From a virus, in IMG/VR virus record IMGVR_UViG_3300010885_038652, positions 1 to 44,199 of that record: 44,199 nt of DNA; one strand, written 5' to 3'. The stretch's first letter is position 1, and each line of letters starts with the position of its first letter. The notes under the pieces were generated by a model. It saw nothing but the letters and a program-made list of their open reading frames with translations. It made no database searches and was not told the origin of the DNA. Shown one piece after another: positions 21,064-31,900 of this stretch. Made by a program: the position numbers and the translations under genes.

Positions 21064-23457
21064 TTAGAAAACGCGGAAGTTCGCTATACCGACTGTTCCA
21101 TTAGATAAGAAAGGTTTACCCGTAAAGGAATCGATCACGCCGTCCGTAAGCACCCCGCCCGCATTTGTGGTAATAACGACCACCTTTACGGACCCTCCGG
21201 ATATAATATCCACGTTCGATGAACTTAATTTGATACCCAAAGTCGAAGTTTGCTCGATTTTACCCGTAGGTGCCTGTATAGAAATGTTCCCTAATCCCGC
21301 TGCGCCTGCAGCCAGCGTTACTTGATTGCCTAAAAGAAACGATTTCAAGATTAATCGACTTGAAATAGACTCCGTAGGACCTGCTATAAGATTAATGCCG
21401 TCATTATCTAAAGGGTTATCGGCGGCAAAATCAGGTGAACCATTGAGATTCAAGCTCGCTATACCCGCTACTGCACCTTTAAGGCTTTGGGTCGTGACAT
21501 TGAAGCTGCCTAGAGAAACGTCAAAATCGTAACGGCCTAGGCCAATATACGCGCTCATGCCTCCGAAGGGTGACTTCCAAAAATCAACGGCACCACCGAG
21601 CGCGCCCGTAGCTGGGTTCGCCGTAAAAGTCGTAGACCGTGATGCCCCAAGTCCGCCGCCGCTGAAAGCGTAACTAGCACCGCCCGAAGCTGAAACATTC
21701 AACTTGTCAGTCGTCACCGTGACCGCGTTGCCTGATGCTAACGAAATCGTTTGACTCGCCGTTGACGAAATCTCTTGGGCGTCCGTCAGACTGATACTCG
21801 GCGCAGCAACCTTCACTCTCGTCGTGCCAGATACGTTAATGCCCGTCGCGCTAACAAGTCGAATCGAATCCAGCCCATCATCACTCGTGCTAGATCCGCC
21901 GCCCAAAATCTCAATCGCGCCGTTATATGACTGCACGCTCACGCCGACGTTATCCGTCGTTCGAGGCTTCGACCAATTTGTCAGCGATACCGTGCCCTCG
22001 CCGTTAACGGTCAAACTCTGCCCGTCATCGTCCGTGCCTAACTCCATCACGCGACCAACCGCGTGATATTCCTGATTCGACTTCGACCCCTTGCCGGGAA
22101 AATAGGACTTCAGCACCCCGCCCTTCGTGATCGCCATGAAAGCGTCCGGTGCTTTCAGGTCCACGGGGTTCCGCACGCGAACCAGAAAAGCCGCGTGGTC
22201 CGTCTCGGGGTCGTCGTCCTCGGCAGGCACGATGGACGCGGAAATTTGCCCGTCCTTCGTGAAAATCTGTGGCTTCAAGGGGCGCGCGTAAGAGCCTCGA
22301 TCCCCCGTGGGGTCATTGCCAATCGCCGTACCTAAAACGAACTCGACCATCGGCGCGTTCGGGGAACGGTTCGTGACGTCGATTTCCTCGTTGTCCAAAG
22401 GCGTTTCAGGGAGCAGACGGTCAATGTCGATGCCGTCGGTTTGCTCGCTGATCGGTAACGTCCCGTCCGACGTATGGGCGACCTCAATGCGATACTCGGA
22501 GTAGGCCAGCCCCGTCGGACCCTGCGTTACTCGATGGTACGGCTTGCCCCCGTAGACAATATCAGGGATGACCTTATCATCGTAGGCGTTATTGTCCTGA
22601 TCGATGAATAGCCCCCTCTTTAGCACTTCACGGGGATCGACGTTGTTGGGCATATTCGGCAGGTTGGTGAAGACCTCGTTGACCTCCAACCCGCCTTCCG
22701 CATCTTCCCCCTCCAATTCGGACGGCTGAAGGGGCACGCCATTCTCGTCTACTTGGCGGTCGGCATCCCAAATGATGCCGTCTGAAATCATCTGCGTCGG
22801 CAAAAACGTAGCGTCACGTTGCGCCATGCCGCCGTAGACTCGGAAGCCCGCGCCCGCGTGGAACTGCTGTAAAGACCTGACCACTAAGGCTTGGTCTTGG
22901 TCCCGCAGGCTAATCTCGTTGCCCCGTCGATTGGCAAGGGTGACGGACTCATCCAAAAGCATATCGGCCCCTTGAGCCGAAGATGCGGCGACGTTGCCCG
23001 ATTCGAGCAACATCGACTTATGCCGCCGCCGCCCTACAATGCCCCTCAGGTTCTCTTGGACCTCGGGCGTCATGGCAAGGCTTTCCTGCTCCGTGAACTG
23101 CGTCATGAGCCAATCGTAGCCCTTCGTGACGCCAGGGATAACCCACGCCACAATCAAAGGGGAACGAGTGAAGCCCGATTCCTCGTGCGTATAGCCAATG
23201 ATCGCGATGTCCGCAGGTTCAGGTAGGGCACCTAGAAAATGTCGGGCACCTCCCGCCGCGAACGGGATAAGCACGTCCCGATACACCGCAGACTGACCCG
23301 TGAGTGAAATCAGGTCCACGACCCTCTTGCGGGGATCGACGCGCAATACCTTCGCAAAGGCCAGCGGAAATGAGCTGCCGTCTTTGTTCGACGACTTCGG
23401 CTCAAGTGCGTTTTCTTTCGATAGGTCTTGACGAATCTGCGCGTTCGAAATTTTCAT
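21064..23457 (-). CDS. Baseplate spike protein, gp5/VgrG-like
   Basis: 797 residues. Residues about 30-110 (FPLAFAKVLRVDPRKRVVDL, then DVLIPFAAGGARHFLGALPE and ADIAIIGYTHEE) fit the OB-fold of gp5/VgrG-like spikes. Residues 150-460 include an insertion with YRIEVAHTSDG. The last 300 residues are glycine-, serine- and threonine-rich, short-period beta sequence (SLASGNAVTVTTDKLNVSAS) as expected for a trimeric beta-helix needle. No lysozyme domain is seen. It follows the gp27-like hub with a 4-base overlap, the usual hub-spike order. Codon use becomes AT-richer toward the 3' end. Confidence 0.75.
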   Translation of the reverse strand: MKISNAQIRQDLSKENALEPKSSNKDGSSFPLAFAKVLRVDPRKRVVDLISLTGQSAVYRDVLIPFAAGGARHFLGALPEPADIAIIGYTHEESGFTRSPLIVAWVIPGVTKGYDWLMTQFTEQESLAMTPEVQENLRGIVGRRRHKSMLLESGNVAASSAQGADMLLDESVTLANRRGNEISLRDQDQALVVRSLQQFHAGAGFRVYGGMAQRDATFLPTQMISDGIIWDADRQVDENGVPLQPSELEGEDAEGGLEVNEVFTNLPNMPNNVDPREVLKRGLFIDQDNNAYDDKVIPDIVYGGKPYHRVTQGPTGLAYSEYRIEVAHTSDGTLPISEQTDGIDIDRLLPETPLDNEEIDVTNRSPNAPMVEFVLGTAIGNDPTGDRGSYARPLKPQIFTKDGQISASIVPAEDDDPETDHAAFLVRVRNPVDLKAPDAFMAITKGGVLKSYFPGKGSKSNQEYHAVGRVMELGTDDDGQSLTVNGEGTVSLTNWSKPRTTDNVGVSVQSYNGAIEILGGGSSTSDDGLDSIRLVSATGINVSGTTRVKVAAPSISLTDAQEISSTASQTISLASGNAVTVTTDKLNVSASGGASYAFSGGGLGASRSTTFTANPATGALGGAVDFWKSPFGGMSAYIGLGRYDFDVSLGSFNVTTQSLKGAVAGIASLNLNGSPDFAADNPLDNDGINLIAGPTESISSRLILKSFLLGNQVTLAAGAAGLGNISIQAPTGKIEQTSTLGIKLSSSNVDIISGGSVKVVVITTNAGGVLTDGVIDSFTGKPFLSNGTVGIANFRVF

Positions 23458-26400
23458 AGTCGATCTTTCAGACGCTTTTTGGCGTCATTCGCTTTACTAG
23501 TAATATCCTTCAGGCTATTACTAGCCGAGTCTAGCGTGTCTGATAGGCGTTCACTATTGCGCTTATAGTCAAAAGGCTGGTTCCCAGACACCCCTGCTAA
23601 AGCCCTCTTGGACTGAGCCCATAAGTTACCGACTTCAAGTACCTGCTCTTCGGTCCAGCTCTGCAACGCGCTTTCGCCGACGAGTTCTTCACCCCGCGAA
23701 TAGACCTCAAGCAAAAACGAGGCGTCCGCGCCTTTGCAGCCGCATAGCCCTTCCGAGTTCAAGCCGATGTTCGCCAACTGCTCGGCGGCTTTATCCCCCA
23801 AGGTGGCTTGGTACAGGTCCGTTGACGTGACGGGCGTATTGCGCGCCAGCACCAAGTTCCTGATTTCCCTGCGCCGATTGGTGATGCGTTCCAAGTCTCC
23901 TGGGCCGCGAATGTTCGCCGACGCTAATTGGACGCGCTCTTGTTCCTTCAAGCCCGTGTAGACGTTCACGGCGTCGTAACCACGGGCTTTGATGATGACC
24001 AAGGCCCGTTCAATATCGAACATCGACGAGGGTGTCGCGGTCAGGTCTGTATCCGTGAACAGCTCATACTGCTGCGTCAGGTTCATATCGCGGCCATAGG
24101 GCATGCCGCCGTAGACCTCGTAGCCGTTCTGGTCAGACACGGGGAATACAGGGACGAAGAACTTTTTGGACGAAGGGGTAGTCACCTTCGACTTCTTCAG
24201 CCCCTTGGGAATGGTGCTGACAATGCCGAGTTCCCGCTCGAATCTGGTCTTGGCCTCATAAAGCATGGTAACCACATCTGCCTTAGAGCCGTCTTTGACC
24301 ATCTCCTTCGCAGAAATCATGAGCAATGAGGCAACCTTAGCTATCGGCGCGGCGAGGGTGCTCGAAATCTTGTCGACGCCAGCATCGTCTTTGTTCTTGA
24401 ACGTGTCCGTGACAAGCACGTTCCCGTCAATGCCGCACGCGACCAGCATCCTGTCGAAATTCTTCAAAGAAGCATTCACGGTCGCGTAAGGAGTCTTGGA
24501 CTGATTCGCAACGGGGGTATTAGAAGGCCCCGTAATCTGCATCTGGTCCAATTCAGGTAGCACGTCCATAAACGACGTAAACAGGGTGAAGAAATAGCCG
24601 TATGCGGTGTCGTACCCCTCCCGAAACCTGACTTTGATGGTCAGGCTCGGTTGCTTTCGCTTTGCCGAGAGCGCGATGCGTTCGGAAATCCCCTTCGCCA
24701 AAATCGCGGGCGAAGAGCCTAACCCACCCGCATAGGCTTTCGCGTTCTCGGCGATTTCCTGCGTCGTGGGCATATTGTTGTAGTGGGGGGCGAACGACAC
24801 CTGACGGACGTCACCCGTCTGAACGTCGATGACGCTCGTGCCCGTCGCATCATCGAACTGAGCGATACGGACGCCGCATTTGGGCTCCCGCATCACCACA
24901 CTGACCCCGTTATCGGCTTTACCGAGGGTCGGTATACTGTTCTCTTTCACATATTCCGACGTTGCTTCTGCGGTCGTGATTTTTGCGTCGGGGTTGATCG
25001 TTATCGTCAGCGGCCCTTGATGGTCCTTATCGAAGTGACTGCTACTGTAATACCTATATTGCCCTCGCAACTCGTTGCCCGGCGCGAAAATTGCCTTCAG
25101 GTTCGCGTTGAGGCTGATCCACGAAGAAAGTTCACGGTCGGAACGAATCGCCGTATTGTTACCTAGCGGGCTGTTCTCGAAGATACGCACTAGGTTATTG
25201 TCGAACGAACTCAAACCCGTCAGGTTTTTGTTCTTCGGGTTTTTCTTCCGCTGCTCAACAGTCGGAGTCACCAGCTCTTGACGAATCTGAGTGAAGATAG
25301 AAAGCAACTCGTCCTTTGAGTACGAGCGAACATCATTCGGGCCTTCACCCGTCCTTAAGTTGTATGCGCCGTCATCACGCCGTTCCAAGGCACCCGTGCT
25401 GGACAACACGATTTGGTCCAAGTCGGCTTCGGCTAACGCCTGTAACGGGATCGTGCCTACGTCCAACTTCCTCGCGTCAAGGGCCAGAATGACGTTCGGG
25501 AAACCGATCATTCGGACGGGGCCGCTGATTTCTTCACCGTCCCCGATGTTCTTCGGGTCCACGAAAATCGGCATGGCCGGATACTTGCCCGGCTCGTCGA
25601 GCTTGATGTTTTCGAGCTTCGGGTAGGTGCCGTCTTTCGGGGCGTCCACCGGAGGGAACCACTTACGCCTGCGCGCCACGCCGTTGATTACGGTCGTGCA
25701 TTGACCACCGAAAGTGAACGAGTGGCTGAGGCTCTTGGCGTAGTAGAAACAATCCAGATGCCGAACATAGACCGGATAGCCCGCCCGTAGCTCGGGACGC
25801 AAGGGGATGGTGATCGTCGCGGAGTTGGTGCCGATGTTTGCCAAGTCCAAGCGGTTGATCGCCGCAATAAAAATCGAACGAGGGTCCGTGAGATAGGTCG
25901 TCTCAAACGCCCCGCCCTCTTTCCAACCGAACTGCGCGACGAGCCTGAAATCGACGTAGGTTGAACCCACGCCCATCCAATCGTCCGTGCCCGTCCCCCT
26001 CCAATTTTGGAAGTGAACACCCGTGCCCTTGATCATCGTCGCTTCGGGCTCGCTTGACGCCTCGCTGATCGAAATCAGGTCCGCATCCTCGATCACGAAA
26101 ACGGGGTCTTGCCTCGTGTCCAGATTGTAGAACGGGGGCTTGAAAACCAGATCGCCGTCTACGTCTTGGTAGAACTCGTAGCCCGTGAGCGCGGTCACGG
26201 CATTGGCGATCTCAAGTTTGCTCATCATCTCGCTGTTGAAGAAGTTGACCTGACCCATCGTGCCGAGGTCATTCGCGTAGACCATCATCTTCTGCATATC
26301 GATCTTCGTGAGCTTGCCCGCCGCACTCGAAGATACAGAAGCGACCGTGCTCGCACGGTCGTAGCCTAACTTTCTCATCGTGGTTTGGAAGTCTTCGGTC

Positions 26401-27281
26401 GACTCAAGATTCTTGGTATTGAGGCTGAGCTTGCTGCCAATGCTCTTGATGATATTTTTGACTTTTCTCTGATCGCCCGACTGAAATATCCCCAAATAAG
26501 ACTGCTCAAGCATCGTGAAAAGGGAGCCGTCCACGCCGTACATGCGGAGGTTGCCCGCGTACTGCTCCCAACGCGAAGCAAAATACTCGGCGGCGTGCTT
26601 GAACGCCTTGCCCTTCGGGTCATTGAAGTTCGTTTTCTGCGACAGCTTGTATTCGACGCCGAACGCCGCACCGAAGCCCGCCCGAACCAGCGTGTAGATA
26701 ATCGAGAACGGACTGAGGCGCATGAGCGAGTGGCCCTCAAGGTCTACGAACACCCCTGAGTTGTCCGGCCTTGGCCCGAACACCGCGCCGTTAGTGGACA
26801 GGTATAGGTTCTGCCAGAAGTGCAAAATATCCGCGCACGAGATCGAGGCCGAGTAAAACCCCCCGCTGAACTCGTGTGACGACTCCCGCACCACCCCATG
26901 AAAGACTTGATAGTACGGGAACATCCGTACATTGCCCAAGCCGTCCTCTTTGACCAGCCCTTCTTCGTCAAAGTAGCCCCGAAAGAGGATTTGGACTTCG
27001 ATTCCTGGCTGCAATAGCCAATTGCCGTCCGAACCGAAAACGTCCGTGTCGTGCTTCGGCACGACAAGCGAGATCGTCGCGGTTGAAACAGGGTCCGTGC
27101 TGCTATCGACCGATACGGACGTGATGTATTTTTGGATTTCGATTCGGCGGTTACAGGTCGGGCAAGCATCCAATGACGCCGCGCCGTTGACGTACACCAG
27201 CACGTCAGGCGTATGGCGGTATACCGAACGGTTCTGCTTCCACGTTGGAGCATAAGGGCGATCTAGCAAGCCCATGTTCAA
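23454..27281 (-). CDS. Baseplate hub protein, gp27/late-control-D-like, very long
   Basis: 1275 residues, about three times the length of T4 gp27. The N-terminal 600 residues carry a CPTCNRR knuckle near 42, a hub-like start (ITSVSVDSSTDPVSTATISL, then VQILFRGYFDEEGL) and a tube-like segment GYEFYQDVDGDLVFKPPFYN, typical of gp27/late-control-D hubs. VYVRHLDCFYYAKSLSHSFT and INGVARRRKWFPP follow. The C-terminal 650 residues are an extension with no recognised enzyme motif, containing EVYGGMPYGRDMNLTQQYEL and a CGCKG cysteine cluster. In the virion it should join tube to spike. The ATG at 27275 is an alternative start. Confidence 0.7.
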   Translation of the reverse strand: MNMGLLDRPYAPTWKQNRSVYRHTPDVLVYVNGAASLDACPTCNRRIEIQKYITSVSVDSSTDPVSTATISLVVPKHDTDVFGSDGNWLLQPGIEVQILFRGYFDEEGLVKEDGLGNVRMFPYYQVFHGVVRESSHEFSGGFYSASISCADILHFWQNLYLSTNGAVFGPRPDNSGVFVDLEGHSLMRLSPFSIIYTLVRAGFGAAFGVEYKLSQKTNFNDPKGKAFKHAAEYFASRWEQYAGNLRMYGVDGSLFTMLEQSYLGIFQSGDQRKVKNIIKSIGSKLSLNTKNLESTEDFQTTMRKLGYDRASTVASVSSSAAGKLTKIDMQKMMVYANDLGTMGQVNFFNSEMMSKLEIANAVTALTGYEFYQDVDGDLVFKPPFYNLDTRQDPVFVIEDADLISISEASSEPEATMIKGTGVHFQNWRGTGTDDWMGVGSTYVDFRLVAQFGWKEGGAFETTYLTDPRSIFIAAINRLDLANIGTNSATITIPLRPELRAGYPVYVRHLDCFYYAKSLSHSFTFGGQCTTVINGVARRRKWFPPVDAPKDGTYPKLENIKLDEPGKYPAMPIFVDPKNIGDGEEISGPVRMIGFPNVILALDARKLDVGTIPLQALAEADLDQIVLSSTGALERRDDGAYNLRTGEGPNDVRSYSKDELLSIFTQIRQELVTPTVEQRKKNPKNKNLTGLSSFDNNLVRIFENSPLGNNTAIRSDRELSSWISLNANLKAIFAPGNELRGQYRYYSSSHFDKDHQGPLTITINPDAKITTAEATSEYVKENSIPTLGKADNGVSVVMREPKCGVRIAQFDDATGTSVIDVQTGDVRQVSFAPHYNNMPTTQEIAENAKAYAGGLGSSPAILAKGISERIALSAKRKQPSLTIKVRFREGYDTAYGYFFTLFTSFMDVLPELDQMQITGPSNTPVANQSKTPYATVNASLKNFDRMLVACGIDGNVLVTDTFKNKDDAGVDKISSTLAAPIAKVASLLMISAKEMVKDGSKADVVTMLYEAKTRFERELGIVSTIPKGLKKSKVTTPSSKKFFVPVFPVSDQNGYEVYGGMPYGRDMNLTQQYELFTDTDLTATPSSMFDIERALVIIKARGYDAVNVYTGLKEQERVQLASANIRGPGDLERITNRRREIRNLVLARNTPVTSTDLYQATLGDKAAEQLANIGLNSEGLCGCKGADASFLLEVYSRGEELVGESALQSWTEEQVLEVGNLWAQSKRALAGVSGNQPFDYKRNSERLSDTLDSASNSLKDITSKANDAKKRLKDRL

Positions 27282-28408
27282 CGCCTCCCAAGCAACTCAA
27301 AAGGCGTCTGCGCCTGTGCTGGATTAGAGTACGCCTGACTCGACGTATTTGCGGGCGTCGTCGGGGTCACGGGCACCGCACCCGACAGGGGATTCACATA
27401 AGGCCCACGCATCGGCCCGAGTGAAGCAGGCTGACCCGCACGGTCGTAGATTTTGTCCGCAACGAACTCCATGTCCCATTCGATGCGGTGCGGCGTCTCT
27501 GACTTGTAAGAGTAGCTGAAGCTCTCGATATGGCCGATGTAAGTGAACTGATCATAGTCAATCGCCACCGCGCCAATCGCCAAGTGCGCTTCCGTTTTCC
27601 CGTAGGTGTCCCGCAGGTAGCCGTTGTTGCGATAGAACTGATACAGGGCCGTGAAGTTCTGGAACGCCGCCGAGTTTCGCTTCGACGCGAACTGAACGCC
27701 CGTCGCCGTTGTCGTCTCCGTCGGATTGCGGACGGCACGCTGCACATTTTCGCCCGCGATGAACGAACCCGTGCTGCCCGAGAAGCTGATTTTTACCTGT
27801 TCCTCGCCCCAACGCTCAAACACGAACCCGTACCTCGTTCGATCCGAGTATTTCTGAACCGTCGCGTAAGTCGTGGTCATATTATTGGGGTTAATCAACA
27901 GCGTCAGGGACGGCGCGTTTCGGACCTGTTCGATCTGGTACTGAATGTCCGTAGCCGTCAGTTTGTCGGCCAACACGGTCATCTTGCGGATTGACCCGTT
28001 GGACTGAATCAACGCCTCGCCCGCGTAGTAAAGCTGCTCGCTCGAAGAAGTCGGCCTCGCCGTAGAAGTGCCGACGACCGCGCCCGTTACCATGTTGGTC
28101 CCGTACTGCCGCTGAACGACACCGGACCTCGCATTATTCCTTGCGATCTCGTCCCCCGCCCCCGAGTAAATATCCACCGTGATCGGGAAAGCCCTATCTT
28201 CGGGGTTATTGGCGATGCGGATTTGACTTGGCCCGATGCGGTTCACGTCGGGCAGCACAAGGCGCAACGTGAATGGGGACAAATCACGGGGCAGGGCGCG
28301 TGAACCATCGACGGGGACCGCGTCCTGCTCTTCGAACGAGTAGAGCAACGACGGGCCAGCGGGCAGGCCGTTGTAACGAGAAGCGACTAGGTCGGGTCGA
28401 ATGCTCAT
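27278..28408 (-). CDS. Baseplate/tail-tube adaptor protein (376 aa)
   Basis: The core (TLLINPNNMTTTYATVQKYS, then FVFERWGEEQVKISFSGSTG and ALYQFYRNNGYLRDTYGKTE) aligns along its length with the next upstream gene product (LILHINPQSMSLKYAT, then HWGDEPQTISFEAVTGAFMR), so the two are paralogues. This one has an extra N-terminal 130-residue beta-rich domain and a C-terminal Pro/Thr/Ala-rich tail (PTTPANTSSQAYSNPAQAQT). Its position between tape measure and hub fits a tube-initiator or LysM/gp53-like adaptor. The exact family is not certain. Confidence 0.65.
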   Translation of the reverse strand: MSIRPDLVASRYNGLPAGPSLLYSFEEQDAVPVDGSRALPRDLSPFTLRLVLPDVNRIGPSQIRIANNPEDRAFPITVDIYSGAGDEIARNNARSGVVQRQYGTNMVTGAVVGTSTARPTSSSEQLYYAGEALIQSNGSIRKMTVLADKLTATDIQYQIEQVRNAPSLTLLINPNNMTTTYATVQKYSDRTRYGFVFERWGEEQVKISFSGSTGSFIAGENVQRAVRNPTETTTATGVQFASKRNSAAFQNFTALYQFYRNNGYLRDTYGKTEAHLAIGAVAIDYDQFTYIGHIESFSYSYKSETPHRIEWDMEFVADKIYDRAGQPASLGPMRGPYVNPLSGAVPVTPTTPANTSSQAYSNPAQAQTPFELLGRR

Positions 28409-28980
28409 CGGTTCACCGCTGGCGTGGGGTTATACACGGTCCTCCACACTTGAATCTCTTTGGAAACCGTGAACTCAGCCGTCATCGTGAACATGAACGG
28501 CTTGTCCGGAGACTCCGTGACGTTGAACGACGAAAACCACCCTAGATACACGCCGCCGTCGAACGTGACCTTGATGATGCCCTGAGCGGCGATTTGCCCG
28601 TAGGTGTCGTAGATGGACCCGTTACCGTGGAATAGGGACAGAAAGTCCAAGTAACTATCGTAGGCAAGGGTCTCGCGCCGCGTGCCCCCCGTGAAACCGG
28701 GCTCCGTGGTAGACACCAAGCCCGTGTAAAGGCGCATGAACGCGCCCGTCACCGCCTCGAATGAAATCGTCTGGGGCTCGTCCCCCCAATGCTGCTCGAC
28801 GAACCCGCCCTTGGTCTGGATACGCTCAATCTTCGTGGCGTACTTGAGACTCATGGATTGCGGGTTAATGTGAAGGATGAGCTTCCAGCCGTCCGGCAAA
28901 AGGGACGTTTCGTGGTCTGGTCCGAGAACGTCGAAGATCACGGGCCGCAGGTCGCGGTACTTCTCGTTGAATACGGCCAC
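28405..28980 (-). CDS. Baseplate/tail-tube adaptor protein (191 aa)
   Basis: GTG start at 28980 just after the tape-measure stop. It has the same core as the following gene: INPQSM...YATKIERIQTKGGF, HWGDEPQTISFEAVTG, YDSYLDFLSLFHGNGSIYDT, YGQIAAQG and a final beta hairpin (YLGWFSSFNVTESPDKPFMF). It is the minimal form of the pair, without terminal additions. Likely a ring protein at the tube-hub junction. Function is inferred from position. Confidence 0.65.
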   Translation of the reverse strand: MAVFNEKYRDLRPVIFDVLGPDHETSLLPDGWKLILHINPQSMSLKYATKIERIQTKGGFVEQHWGDEPQTISFEAVTGAFMRLYTGLVSTTEPGFTGGTRRETLAYDSYLDFLSLFHGNGSIYDTYGQIAAQGIIKVTFDGGVYLGWFSSFNVTESPDKPFMFTMTAEFTVSKEIQVWRTVYNPTPAVNR

Positions 28981-28983
28981 GGA

Positions 28984-31900
28984 TTAGCGGCCTCCCGCTG
29001 GTGCCCGAAGGCCCGACTCCTGAATCACGCGCTTGACGACGTTGTAGACCTTGGCTTCATCCCCGCTGATGTAGATATTGACGACCCCGCCACCACCACC
29101 ATTGATCGCCTTATCAATCGCACCGCCCGGCTTCGCACCGAAGAACTCGTCGCGCTTGCTGATCGGGTTGATCGTGCCTCGGGTTCCGTCGCCACGGTAG
29201 ATGAAGTCCTGAAGCTGGATGCCCGCTTTGGAGGCAAGACCTAACGCCCCTTTGTTACTGCCGATCAGGGCTTTCAGGGCATTCACGGAGGCGGGATTAT
29301 TACCCAATGCGGCGGTTACGGCTTCGCCACCGTATGCTGCCGTGAGCTGTTGAATCGCAGCCGTTCTTTCAGCCGACTTCTGGATTTCTTCAAGGGTTTT
29401 GTTGGTCTTGTCTTGACCCTTTTCTTGCTTTCTTTGGGCTATGGCGTCGTCGGCGGCTTTCTTTATTGCCGCTTCTTTGGCGGCTTCGGTCTCTGCCAAG
29501 ACCTGCTCTTCAGTCCGTAGAGCCTCGGATTTACCACCAATACCGATTGCTGTCCCCATGCCCCAAAGTGCTAAATCTACCACACCCTTGCCCGTTACTT
29601 GTGTGGAGCCAACACCAAGGGCTTCGGCTCTCGCGTTTGCGACCGAGTAACCCTTACCCACCCCCTCTAAAGTCTTTTCTGCGATCTCTTTTTTCTTCTC
29701 GGCTTCAGCTTTTTGACGCATCATCGTATCAATCGTGCCCTGTATGGCACCGATTTTGGATATATCCTGCTCATTCGCAGGCTTCGATGTTTCTGTTTTA
29801 AGAGCTTCTTCAAGTGCTTTGATCGGCGCGGTAAAGCTCTCAGCCGTATCTTTTGCGCCTTTTGCTTCTTCTTTTAATGCTAATTTTTCCTCACGCCTTT
29901 CTTTCGCGCCCCTGAAAACAGGCCAATTCGAAAGGCCATCGAAAATATCAGTAACCAAAGAACCAAGGTCTTCAAGCAGACCCGCGATGAGATTCTTCAA
30001 CGTATCGTTGACAGACGTCATCGCAGTCACTTGCTCTTGGGCAATTGACTCCATCGTCTTCGGCTTGGTCTTACTAAGTTCGTCGAATAGTTTTTTGTCA
30101 CCCTCGGTCATGGGGAGCTTACCAGCAGCCATCATCTCTAGGATTTCGGGGATCGACTTGTCTTGGTATTGGCCCTGATAGCGGTTTATCAGGGACGCTA
30201 TCTGGTCGAAATTCTCCCCCGAAATGCCGGACAAGTCCTCAAAGTTCTTGCGCGCAATGAAGCCCATGTCGTCGAGGTTCTGTGCCCCGACCAAGGACAT
30301 ACCCTCGGTGATTCGCATGGCAACGTCGGCCAAGCCCGAAAGTCCGGACATGCCCTTCGCCATACCCATCGCCCCGCCACTCGCACCCTGTTGGACCTTA
30401 CGCAGCTTCTCCATTCGCTGAGTCGCCATGGCGACTTGCTCGGGATTGAATCCTTTTCGTTCGCCTTCGGCAATAATGGCTTGCTGCAAAGACCCAAACT
30501 GCTTGCCCGTCAGTTCGCCAAGTTTGTCGATGTCAAACTCTTTGAACGTATCCGTGAACTTGTCGCCGAAATCCTTGGTGAAATTTTCCATCTGCGACTT
30601 CATCGCCGCTTGGAAGAGTTTTTGACCCCTATCACCGACGAGCATCCCCGACTTGAAGCGTTCCTCGATGCCTTTACCACCCATCTCTTTCGACTCAAGC
30701 AGCTCCTTGGCTTTGTCCTTGTCCATGATTTTCATCAGGCCGAGCAGTTGCTCTGCGGTTTTGTCGAGTCGGATGTTGTAAAGGGCCAGACCAGAAGTGG
30801 TCTGACTGACGGCGGTGAAGAAATCCTTGACGTTCAAGCCCGCGAGTTGAGCCCCTGCGGTGATCGAGCTGAATCCTTCGGCGATGCTGTCCATGCCCAT
30901 ACCGAGCTTCGTGAACATGGTTCCGGTATGGGTGGTTAGCTCGTCAATCGAAATGCCCAAGGCTCTCGTGTAGGTGTTGGCGAACATCGCCATTTCAGTA
31001 TAGGCTTCGGTCGCAGAACCCGTCTTGCTGAACTCCGAGCGTAACTGACTAAGCGCAACGCCCGAGTTATTAAAACTGGTGATAAGCCCGAGCGCTTCTT
31101 GTGCGGATACTTTCGTGATCTCGGAGAACTCAATCGCCGCATCACGAATCTCTTTTAGGCTCTCACCTAACTTAAAGCCTTCCTCAAAAACCTTGCCGCC
31201 GAATAAGTCCACGGCAGGGGCAGCATCTAATATCGTCTTGTTGAACTCTTTTACTTGGCCGTAAGCGGCCATAAAAACGGCGGAAATACCCGCAACGGCG
31301 GCAGTAAGCCCTATTACTACGGGTCCAAGTCGAGTCGCAGCGGAAAGAAGTAGGTTAATAGGCCCACCTCCTTTGCCCGCTGCTTCCCTAGACTCTAATT
31401 TCGCGGCGGCTTTGTTTCCTAAAAATGAAAACGCTTTGCCCGCACCGCCGAGAATACCCTTACTAATGTCCTCAATATTAGTCGTAAGGGCACTCGACAT
31501 CAATTCGCCTGCGGCTTCTCCACCATCTTGGAAATGGGTACGCCACAACTTAGCGGCGGACTCATGCGCCGCCTCAATCATTTTTTTCTGTTCTTCGATT
31601 CGAGAAATGTCTTTCCTATGCCTATCCATGAAGGCAGACATTTCTTTTCTTTGATTGCGCTCAAAAATATTTTTCCGCTTACCGATTTCTTCGGCTAATT
31701 GCCTTCTTTTTGCCGACATTTCTGCGGTTAAGCGTTCTTTGGCAGCCTCATCGCTTGCCTTTGACATTTCTTCTTCATATTTAGCTTCTTCGGCAGCTAG
31801 TTCTTTTTGCTTTTTAATAAAATCATCATTGGTTTCTTGGAAACCTGCTTGGGCTTGCTTAAAAGAAGCATTCAAGCGATTTCCGGTAATCCGTGCCCCG

